DNA of 5,282 bases from Deltaproteobacteria bacterium (GTDB taxonomy: Bacteria; Desulfobacterota; Syntrophobacteria; BM002). A model generated the notes under the pieces. It was not told the origin of the DNA, did no database searches, and worked only from the letters and a program-made list of their open reading frames with translations. Each line of letters opens with the position of its first letter. Position 1 is the first letter of the stretch. Below are positions 1 to 5,282 of this stretch, one piece after another. The stretch spans positions 1 through 5,282 of the forward strand of contig JAGFXI010000171.1 of the NCBI GenBank assembly GCA_017861095.1, in the 5' to 3' direction. A program made the position numbers and the translations under genes.

Positions 1-1
1 C

Positions 2-1567
2 CTATCTTCCGGCTGCCCGCCGGAACTGGAGCAGATCATCAATAAGCTGCTCGAGAAGGATCGCGCGATGCGCTGCGCGTCGGCCCGGGAGGTCGTTGTA
101 GATCTCCAGCGCCTCCGCCGCGATCTGTCCTCGAGTCGGCAGATCAGGAGCCCGCAGGTGCAGGAGCGGGACTCGATCCTTGTGCTCCCATTTGAAGATA
201 TCAGTCCTGGGCGCGACAACGAGTACTTCGCCGACGGCCTGACCGAGGAGATCATCGCGGACCTCTCTCTCGTGCGGGCGCTGCGGGTCATCTCGCGGAC
301 ATCCGCGATGGCCTGTAAAAACACGCGCAAGGACCTGCGCACGATCGCGGGTGAGCTGAAGGTGCGTTATGTGTTGGAGGGAAGCGTCCGCAAGGCCGCG
401 AACAACCTGCGCATTACCGCGCAGCTCATCGATGCCGCCCGCGATGAACATCTCTGGGCGGACAAGTACGCCGGCACCTTGGACGATGTTTTCGATATGC
501 AGGAAAGAGTATCCCGGTCGATCGTGGACGCGCTCAGGCTGAAGCTGACCCAGACCGAGGACCGGAAGATCGCCAGGAGGGCCATAGGCAACATTGAGGC
601 GTACGACCGCTACCTGCGGGCGCGCAACGCGATCCAGCGCCTCACGCCGGAGGGGCTCAGCGAGGCGGCCGCGCTGCTCGAGGACGGCCTCAGGATCATC
701 GGCGACAACGCGCTGCTCCACGCCGGCCTAGGATATGTCTATTCGCAGTATGCCAACATCGGCGCGCAACAGGAGGAGGCGATCCGCAAGGCTGAAACTC
801 ATGCGCTGAAGGCGCTGAGCCTTGATCCCGACACGGCGGAGGCCTATCTGTTGCTGGGAATCATTCAGTCCTGCTTCGGGGGGAATCCCAGGGAAAGCAT
901 TCGCCGCCTGCGGCAATGCCTGTCGATCGACCCGAACAACTATGATGCGCTCTTTTGGCTCTGTCCGTGTTTCTGGGCAACGGGCAGAACATCCAATTCC
1001 ATCGTCAAGGCCAATCGCCTGATCGAACTCGACCCGCTGAATCCCGCCGGCTATTATGCGCTGTCCATGGCCTACTTCTACGAAGGCCGCTTCGGCCTTG
1101 CGGCGGAGACCATGAGGCACGACGTGCTTAACGCCAGCCTCGGCTTGCCCTGGTGTGCATTCTTCCAGGCCTACGTGGTGGCGTACTCAGGAAACAGGAG
1201 GGAGTCGCTGATCCTTTTGGAAGGGCTCGAGCGCGCTCCGCATGAAGACATCTTTGTTAAATTCGCCCGCATTCTCAGTTTGGCGCTGCAAGGCGAGCGC
1301 CGCCGCGTCGATGAGTGTTTGACTGCGCAGTTTGTATCTACCGTGGGCAGAGACAGCCTGTGGCCCTGCCTCGTAGCTACCTTTTTTGCGCTCCTTGAAG
1401 ACAAGGCGCAAACGCTCGATTGGATTGAAACGGCAGCCAATCGAGGATTTGTCAACTACCCCTACCTGAGCAAACACGATCCGTTCCTGACGAAGTTTCG
1501 CGGCGATCCCCGCTTCGAGCAGTTGATGCAGCGGGTCAAGCGCGAGTGGGAGGAGTTCGAGGCATAG
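2..1567 (+). CDS. Ser/Thr protein kinase with TolB-like and TPR domains, 5'-truncated by window edge
   Basis: This reading frame is open from base 2 to a TAG stop, giving 521 residues. The gene starts outside the window; the ATG at 68 lies inside the kinase domain and is not the true start. Residues 5-42 (PPELEQIINKLLEKDRAMR onward, ending DLQRLRRDL) match the end of the C-lobe of PknB-type kinases. After a linker of about 15 residues comes a TolB/FlgO-like domain at about 58-182, with hallmarks SILVLPFEDIS, EYFADGLTEEI, YVLEGSVRK and DEHLWADKY. Residues from about 190 to the end form degenerate TPR helices (for example ALSLDPDTAEAYLLLG and RLIELDPLNPAGYYALSMAY), with the usual family ending DPFLTKFRGDPRFEQLM. 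No membrane segment is visible between the kinase and TolB-like parts, so the visible portion looks cytoplasmic. The likely role is phosphorylation signalling with TPR-mediated partner binding; the substrate is unknown. The catalytic loop is not in view, so kinase activity cannot be judged. Confidence 0.9.
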   Translation, partial: LSSGCPPELEQIINKLLEKDRAMRCASAREVVVDLQRLRRDLSSSRQIRSPQVQERDSILVLPFEDISPGRDNEYFADGLTEEIIADLSLVRALRVISRTSAMACKNTRKDLRTIAGELKVRYVLEGSVRKAANNLRITAQLIDAARDEHLWADKYAGTLDDVFDMQERVSRSIVDALRLKLTQTEDRKIARRAIGNIEAYDRYLRARNAIQRLTPEGLSEAAALLEDGLRIIGDNALLHAGLGYVYSQYANIGAQQEEAIRKAETHALKALSLDPDTAEAYLLLGIIQSCFGGNPRESIRRLRQCLSIDPNNYDALFWLCPCFWATGRTSNSIVKANRLIELDPLNPAGYYALSMAYFYEGRFGLAAETMRHDVLNASLGLPWCAFFQAYVVAYSGNRRESLILLEGLERAPHEDIFVKFARILSLALQGERRRVDECLTAQFVSTVGRDSLWPCLVATFFALLEDKAQTLDWIETAANRGFVNYPYLSKHDPFLTKFRGDPRFEQLMQRVKREWEEFEA

Positions 1568-1670
1568 GTCATGATTGAAACGAAGCTCGGCTTGTTGGCT
1601 TCTCAGCTGGTTGGCTGCTCTACCTGCTCTGCAGGATTGAACCGTTTTCACATCCTATAAATCAACGCAC

Positions 1671-1684
1671 GGGACGAGAGTCCC
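1671..1684 (+). other. Short hairpin with GAGA tetraloop
   Basis: GGGAC and GTCCC are perfect five-base arms around GAGA, which fits the stable GNRA tetraloop class. It lies about 100 bases after the kinase stop codon. There is no T-run after it, so it is not a classical intrinsic terminator. It could be a 3' end stabiliser or chance. Confidence 0.3.
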
Positions 1685-1762
1685 ACGAAGCAGCGTTCCG
1701 TTCCCTAACCCCGATTGTCTGGCTCTTGCCGCGCCAATGTCCAGGAAGCCCGTTTCTCGGGA

Positions 1763-1791
1763 GTGTGCCAGTTTTCGAGTACCTGGCATAC
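1763..1791. repeat. Nine-base inverted repeat with 11-base spacer
   Basis: The arms GTGTGCCAG (1763-1771) and CTGGCATAC (1783-1791) pair over nine positions with one G-T wobble, around the spacer TTTTCGAGTAC. Directly before it sits a smaller CCCG/CGGG dyad (1749-1761). It could be an RNA stem-loop in the leader of the broken kinase gene or a protein-binding dyad. No regulator can be named from the sequence. Confidence 0.4.
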
Positions 1792-1900
1792 CGACAAGTG
1801 CTGCGGATTCAGTCAGTAAGGGCGGTGCTGGCCAAACACAGTAGCCGCAACCTCAATCGGTCTCATTGCAGGGTGCAGATTGCCTGTGGAGGCATTCCCC

Positions 1901-2112
1901 ATGATGGGCAAGACCATTCCGCGCCACAGGATCATCGAGAAGCCCGGCGGCGGGGGGATGGGCGTTGTCTGTAAGGCCCGGGGACCTAGGGCTCGATCGC
2001 TCGGCACTAAGGTTCCTTCCTCCCTGAATCCTTCGAGCATGAGCTCATCCTGCCGGACAGCCCTGTATGGGATTTCACCGGGGAAGAGATCAATGTATTC
2101 TGGAAATTCTGA
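1901..2112 (+). pseudogene. Remnant of the N-terminus of a second PknB-type Ser/Thr kinase
   Basis: The ATG at 1901 follows a TGGAGG ribosome binding site (within 1886-1892) and begins MMGKTIPRHRIIEK, then PGGGGMGVVCKAR. This is the opening of the same kinase family as the upstream gene, including the glycine-rich nucleotide loop (GxGGMGxVxKA). The reading then breaks. Dropping one G near 1980-1983 restores DLGLDRSALRFLP, the usual next block with the ALK-like motif; dropping one C near 2019-2024 restores a PESFEHE block. Beyond about 2040 kinase similarity is lost, and the corrected frame runs through unrelated residues to TGA at 2110-2112. The rest of a kinase (catalytic loop, DFG, C-lobe) is absent. 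As read, the product would be non-functional. Sequencing error could explain the two one-base shifts, but not the missing remainder. Confidence 0.7.
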
Positions 2113-2155
2113 GGGGATCATAAATCCTTCTCATTGTCGTTTTGTTCCGGAAATC

Positions 2156-2188
2156 ATGGTTCAGGGCGTATTCATTCCTAAGAACCAT
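2156..2188 (+). promoter_or_regulatory. Stem-loop in the eutBC leader
   Basis: ATGGTTC (2156-2162) pairs perfectly with GAACCAT (2182-2188). The stem can extend with AGG (2163-2165) to CCT (2177-2179) across an AA bulge, leaving an 11-base loop. It ends about nine bases before the ribosome binding site of eutBC, so it does not itself mask that site. It may be a 5' UTR stability element or operator-like dyad. It is too small to be a cobalamin riboswitch, and no B12-box-like sequence was seen upstream. Confidence 0.35.
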
Positions 2189-2196
2189 AGACCAAA

Positions 2197-2203
2197 AGGG
2201 AGG
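2197..2203 (+). promoter_or_regulatory. Ribosome binding site of eutBC
   Basis: AGGGAGG is a strong Shine-Dalgarno match. Its GGAGG core ends five bases before the ATG at 2209. This fixes the start and therefore places the twin-arginine motif inside the translated N-terminus rather than upstream of it. Confidence 0.8.
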
Positions 2204-2208
2204 GGGCC

Positions 2209-4563
2209 ATGGACAAAGACCGGTTTTTCGATGCAGAGGGAATGTCCCGACGAAGATTCCTTGCAGGGATGGGAGCTGCGGGTGTCACCCTTCCAGGTCA
2301 TGCACTTGTTGAGAGGGCAGCGTGGGGTGCCGAACTCACTAAGATCAAAGAAATAAAGCAGGACGAGGACGTCTTCGCATACATCAGCAGAGTCAATGGA
2401 AGCTTTGACCAGACTCTCTATCAGCAGGTGATCGGCGCAGCGAATGCCTTCAAGGAGGGAGATCAGGCCATCGGAGTGGGGGCCGATGATGAGACTACAC
2501 GGAGAAATGCCCACGCTCTTCTGGCAAACACCAGGATCAAAGATCTCTACGAGCACCCTCTGTTCGAGGACAAACTGCAAAAGTTGCTCTGGCTGACCAT
2601 TGACCAAGTCCAGTATGCAAAGGTCAAAGACTGGACCCTGGGAGAGTTGAAGGAATTTCTCTTGACCAAATCCGAGGCCGAGATCAAGGGCATTATGCAT
2701 GGCCTGACCAGCGACACGATTGGCTGTGTCCCCAAGTTGATGAGCAATGAAGAGTTAATTGCCCTCGATCAGAAGATCTTCAATGTGCTGCCGGGCACCA
2801 AAATAGGAGCGAAAGGCTACTTGGGCGCCCGCATTCAGCCCAATTCACCGACGGACCATCCCGAGGACGTGGTCTGGCAGGTCTTTGACGCGTTCTCCTA
2901 TGCAACGGGCGATATCGTGATCGGGACCAACCCCGTAGACAGCCAGGTCAAGAGCGTGGCTGCGGTTGAAAACGCACTCAAGGACATCGTTGATACCTTC
3001 AAGCTGAAGGATACGATCCCCTGGTGCGTGCTTTCCCATATCGACGTCCAGGCGGAGGTGAGTCAGAGATATCCGGGAACTGTTGCCACGATGTTCCAGA
3101 GTCTCGCCGGAACGGACGACTGCAACAAGACCTTTGATGTCACGGTTGAAAAGATCCTGAAGTATGCAAAATCGAAAAGAGGTGAAAGATACGGGCTTTA
3201 CTTCGAGACCGGCCAAGGTTCTGAATTTACCAATGGCGCGGCAAACGGCGTCGACATGATGGTGCTTGAGTCCCGGAAGTATGGTTTTAGCAGGGCGGTG
3301 GGCATCGAGCTTGCCAAGGTGCAACCAAAGGGGGCCTGGCTCCATGTCAATGACGTGGCCGGATTCATCGGGCCGGAGGTCTTCAGGAGCCGTGAGCAAT
3401 TGGTGAGATGCTGCCTTGAAGATATTGCCATGGGCAAACTCCATGGACTAACCCACGGTCTTGATATCTGTTCCACCCTGCACATGGCCGTCACCCTGGA
3501 GGATCTGGACTGGTGCCAGGATCAGATCATGTCGGCCAATCCCGCTTACTTGATGTCTCTGCCCACCAAGAACGACCCGATGCTGAGCTATCTTACAACG
3601 GCCTTTCAGGACCACGTCCGCCTCAGGCAGAAATTTGGCTACAAGGTCAACGATGGGATGTGGAAGTTCTACAAACGGATTGGGATCGTGGATGAGAACA
3701 ACAAATATACCCAACACTTCGGCGACCCCCTCTGGGTGTACTACCAGTATCGTCTAGCCAAGAGTGACAAGCGATCCAAGGACGCCGTCTACGCGGAAGG
3801 CCGAAAGAAGTTGAAAGAGGTTGAGGAGAGAGGCGTTGATATAGCCACCGGCCACGGCAAGAATATGTGGGAGCTCAACCCTAAACTCGCAGCCAAGGTC
3901 AAATCGCTGTATGATGACGCCAAGAAATGTCTCTGGACCGAGCTCAACGCTGATTTTGTAGAGACCATCCCCAATGTAGTCCAGGTCAAGACATTGTCAA
4001 AGGACCGCAATGACTATGTTTCCCATCCGAGCACAGGTGAAAAACTGAGTGCTGAATCGGTTGCAGCGGTGGAGAAACTGAGGGATTCATGGGGAGCAAA
4101 CCTTCCCAAAGGCCAGATCGTCATTTCCGACGGCCTGAACTCCAACGCGATCATGGACGAGGGTCATCTCGCGCCCTATCTGGAGGAATTGGGGAAATTG
4201 CTTGCAGACGCAGGCGTCCCGATAAACGACAAATACATCGTGGTCACCAGCGGAAGGGTCCGGGTGGGGTATCGGATTGGCGAGATCCTGTTTGAAAGGG
4301 CAGATCCCCTCAGTTTTAGAGGGATTCTTCACATCATCGGTGAACGGCCTGGAACCATACATCACTCCTATTCGGTCTACATCACTGTTGCCAAGGGCAG
4401 GGTCTGGGCTGACAAGAGGGTCGATCATGACATTACGAAACTGGTGTGCAATATTGCAGATACAGCCTTGCCGCCCAGAGAAGCAGCCAAGGAGACCATT
4501 ACGATCATCAGGGAATTAGTCGGAAAGAGTGTGGATGGAAGCCGACGACTCGCGGTTTCGTAA
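2209..4563 (+). CDS. eutBC: Single-chain ethanolamine ammonia-lyase (EutB-EutC fusion) with Tat signal
   Basis: A protein of 784 residues that should convert ethanolamine to acetaldehyde and ammonia by adenosylcobalamin radical chemistry. Residues 1-41 carry a twin-arginine signal: S13-R14-R15-R16-F17-L18, then a glycine/alanine-rich stretch; a possible cleavage lies near G40/A41. Residues about 55-510 are EutB, close to the usual 453-residue length. Equivalents of the E. coli active-site residues are present: R208 and Q210 (in ARIQPN), N241 (GTNPV), F296 (MFQS), E333 (YFETGQGS), F386 (GFIGPE) and D419 (GLDIC). A charged linker of about 30 residues follows. Residues about 545-775 are EutC: VISDGLNSNAI (638-648), GRVRVGYRIGEIL (682-694), IIGERPG (709-715) and CNIADTALPPREAA (747-760). 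EutC differs from the norm at two motifs: TGHGKN replaces the usual GRAGxRP, and the segment after GERPG is shortened. Separate EutB and EutC subunits are the well-studied form. GC content is lower than in both neighbours. No eut partner gene lies beside it. Enzyme family is nearly certain; export and exact substrate are inferred. Confidence 0.93.
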   Translation: MDKDRFFDAEGMSRRRFLAGMGAAGVTLPGHALVERAAWGAELTKIKEIKQDEDVFAYISRVNGSFDQTLYQQVIGAANAFKEGDQAIGVGADDETTRRNAHALLANTRIKDLYEHPLFEDKLQKLLWLTIDQVQYAKVKDWTLGELKEFLLTKSEAEIKGIMHGLTSDTIGCVPKLMSNEELIALDQKIFNVLPGTKIGAKGYLGARIQPNSPTDHPEDVVWQVFDAFSYATGDIVIGTNPVDSQVKSVAAVENALKDIVDTFKLKDTIPWCVLSHIDVQAEVSQRYPGTVATMFQSLAGTDDCNKTFDVTVEKILKYAKSKRGERYGLYFETGQGSEFTNGAANGVDMMVLESRKYGFSRAVGIELAKVQPKGAWLHVNDVAGFIGPEVFRSREQLVRCCLEDIAMGKLHGLTHGLDICSTLHMAVTLEDLDWCQDQIMSANPAYLMSLPTKNDPMLSYLTTAFQDHVRLRQKFGYKVNDGMWKFYKRIGIVDENNKYTQHFGDPLWVYYQYRLAKSDKRSKDAVYAEGRKKLKEVEERGVDIATGHGKNMWELNPKLAAKVKSLYDDAKKCLWTELNADFVETIPNVVQVKTLSKDRNDYVSHPSTGEKLSAESVAAVEKLRDSWGANLPKGQIVISDGLNSNAIMDEGHLAPYLEELGKLLADAGVPINDKYIVVTSGRVRVGYRIGEILFERADPLSFRGILHIIGERPGTIHHSYSVYITVAKGRVWADKRVDHDITKLVCNIADTALPPREAAKETITIIRELVGKSVDGSRRLAVS

Positions 4564-4874
4564 GAAGAATGGAGTCGCCGGTGGAAAAGATCGGAGGTCT
4601 CCTGGACGCGGGAGGATGAGCGAGGAGCGAAATAGGAATTTTGGTGAAATGGGAGGTGTGACAAGGAAGATCAGGCCCAAGACGTCAAACTCACTAGTCT
4701 TCCGTTTTCTCGCCTTGCCCTGGAGCAGTTCCAGGCCCTGGGGAAGTCATCCTAGCTCGCCCAATCAACAGGGAGGGCATCTCTCAGGGGGCAGGAACTC
4801 AAGGGCAACGTTGCGACAAAGCGGCGTGTCCTCGCCCAGGAACACCCCACCCATCCCACCTCAGTGGGCTGCCG
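4564..4874. other. Intergenic region between convergent genes, no convincing gene
   Basis: No frame gives a recognisable protein. Two weak coding-like scraps are visible: a 16-codon frame from ATG 4569 (MESPVEKIGGLLDAGG), whose stop overlaps the ATG at 4616 by ATGA, and a start-less frame ending at 4753-4755 that includes LTSLPFSRLALEQFQALG. These could be remnants of a former downstream gene but are too short to call. Dyads include CCTGGA-GCAGT-TCCAGG (4719-4735), the perfect palindrome GCAACGTTGC (4805-4814), and the hairpin listed at 4823-4848. As the 3' meeting zone of two convergent genes it probably holds transcription ends. Confidence 0.5.
4823..4848. terminator. Possible GC-rich hairpin between convergent genes
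   Basis: GGCGTGTCCT (4823-4832) pairs with AGGAACACCCC (4838-4848) over nine base pairs, with one C-C mismatch and one bulged A, around the loop CGCCC. It lies downstream of both convergent genes, where a shared terminator would be expected. No T-run follows on either strand, so it would be an atypical intrinsic terminator and may be chance in GC-rich DNA. Confidence 0.25.
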
Positions 4875-5282
4875 TCAAGCCACCTCTCGCAGTTCCAGGA
4901 CGTGGGACGGGCAGACGTAGGTGCACAGGGAGCACCCGTCGCAGCGCGCCGCGTCGATTTGGAGGTTCAAGCCGTCGAGCGTGATGGCGTTGGTGCCTGC
5001 GTCCGAGCAGGCCAGCATACAGCGGTGGCAGAGCGTGCACTTCCCGGGACGTGCTTCCCAGGCCTGTACGCGTACCGTCCGATCAAGTGCGTCGTGACGG
5101 GTCACCTTCGCGAGTGCCGCCCCCACGAGCGATTCGGGCGACGCCATCCCCTTCTGAGAAAGGTAGGCGTCCAGTCCTTTGAGCATCGGGATCAGCACGC
5201 TGAACCCACGCGCCATCACGGCCGTGCACACCTGGACGGTGCCCGCCCCGACCGCGATGTATTCCGCCGCGTCTTCCCATGT
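4875..5282 (-). CDS. preA: C-terminal part of PreA-like dihydropyrimidine dehydrogenase subunit with two [4Fe-4S] motifs
   Basis: The frame enters from the right edge and stops at TGA 4877-4875, giving 135 residues. It opens TWEDAAEYIAVGAGTVQVCT, then AVMARGF, the conserved end of the FMN-binding barrel shared by PreA and class 1 dihydroorotate dehydrogenases. The GTG at 5231 is only an internal valine. Next is a helical segment (LKGLDAYLSQKGMASPESL), the joining region typical of PreA. Two ferredoxin motifs follow: CTLCHRCMLAC (Cx2Cx2Cx3C) and CDGCSLCTYVCP. PreA with PreT reduces uracil or thymine using NADH in the cytoplasm, the clusters passing electrons to the FMN half. The chain ends about 10 residues after the last cysteine. 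The spacer after the first cluster reads SDAGTNAI rather than the EDxxHQAI type I expect for PreA, so a related FMN/Fe-S reductase is possible. The active-site part is out of view. It converges with eutBC. Confidence 0.8.
   Translation of the reverse strand, partial: TWEDAAEYIAVGAGTVQVCTAVMARGFSVLIPMLKGLDAYLSQKGMASPESLVGAALAKVTRHDALDRTVRVQAWEARPGKCTLCHRCMLACSDAGTNAITLDGLNLQIDAARCDGCSLCTYVCPSHVLELREVA

Larger units (their letters stand above)
1568..1900. other. Gene-free spacer between two kinase loci
   Basis: I see no convincing coding region, tRNA or mobile element here. Frames are short and lack protein-like character. The stretch does contain inverted repeats, listed separately: GGGAC-GAGA-GTCCC at 1671-1684, a four-base CCCG/CGGG dyad at 1749-1761, and a nine-base dyad at 1763-1791. 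It may be the 3' end of the upstream kinase transcript plus the leader of the broken kinase that follows. A convincing sigma-70 promoter could not be placed: the best -35-like TTGAAC and -10-like TATAAA pair near 1637-1661 is only 13 bases apart. Confidence 0.5.

Noticed and set aside
2..721. Long minus-strand open frame of 239 codons opposite the kinase gene
   Set aside because: It is antisense to a well-supported kinase/TolB-like coding region in GC-rich DNA, where long opposite-strand frames are common. It has no recognisable domain.
1784..1803. Possible sigma-54 promoter, TGGCAT followed by GTGC
   Set aside because: The GG and GC elements are three bases too far apart for the strict -24/-12 spacing.
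1726..1974. Plus-strand open frame of 82 codons
   Set aside because: Its translation is low in protein-like pattern, and its 3' half overlaps the kinase N-lobe remnant in a different frame.
2100..2208. Cobalamin riboswitch upstream of a B12-dependent enzyme gene
   Set aside because: I looked for the B12-box and the multi-stem architecture in the leader. Only one small hairpin is present, and the spacer is too short after the kinase remnant.
2845..3444. Minus-strand open frame of about 199 codons opposite eutBC
   Set aside because: It is the mirror of conserved EutB codons, including the active-site region, and its translation has no domain-like features.
4726..4899. Ten-base direct repeat CAGTTCCAGG at 4726-4735 and 4890-4899
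   Set aside because: It is a single short pair, one copy lying inside the preA-like coding region, with no other sign of a mobile element or attachment site. It is probably chance.
4529..4984. Plus-strand open frame of 151 codons after eutBC
   Set aside because: It starts inside eutBC, is rich in Ser/Arg/Gly/Pro with no domain, and its end is antisense to the cysteine motifs of the preA-like gene. An internal ATG at 4616 or GTG at 4658 with GGAGG-like sequence nearby does not make it convincing.

Overview
The window carries three protein-coding loci and one decayed gene fragment. The gene mix suggests a Gram-negative environmental bacterium, and Acidobacteriota or a deltaproteobacterial/Desulfobacterota-type lineage fits best. 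The reasons are a Ser/Thr kinase fused to TolB-like and TPR domains (a family expanded in such genomes), the start of a second such kinase right behind it, and a Tat-dependent export signal. This placement is an inference from gene content, not a taxonomic match.

Layout: (1) Positions 2-1567, plus strand, are the 3' part of a eukaryotic-type Ser/Thr kinase gene: the last turn of the kinase domain, a TolB/FlgO-like domain, then TPR repeats. (2) Positions 1568-2208 hold no intact gene. They contain several inverted repeats and, from 1901, the broken 5' end of a second kinase of the same type with two apparent single-base insertions. (3) Positions 2209-4563, plus strand, are the centrepiece: a 784-residue protein joining both subunits of adenosylcobalamin-dependent ethanolamine ammonia-lyase, EutB followed by EutC, behind an N-terminal twin-arginine motif SRRRFL. 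All EutB active-site residues I could place are conserved. (4) Positions 4564-4874 have no convincing gene. (5) Positions 4875-5282, minus strand, are the 3' end of a PreA-like (dihydropyrimidine dehydrogenase subunit) gene with two [4Fe-4S] ferredoxin motifs.

The genes do not form an obvious pathway or operon. eutBC has its own strong ribosome binding site, is preceded by kinase debris, and converges with the preA-like gene. By hand count of sampled rows its GC content is about 50-55%, against roughly 62-72% in the flanking genes, so it may have been acquired separately. No other eut gene (reactivase EutA, aldehyde dehydrogenase EutE, microcompartment shell proteins, transporter) is visible here.

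The most interesting point is the combination of a twin-arginine signal with a single-chain B12 radical enzyme. Tat moves folded, cofactor-loaded proteins, and fusing the subunits would let one signal carry both. If it is exported, ethanolamine deamination would take place outside the cytoplasm, away from the ATP-dependent reactivation that known ethanolamine ammonia-lyases rely on.
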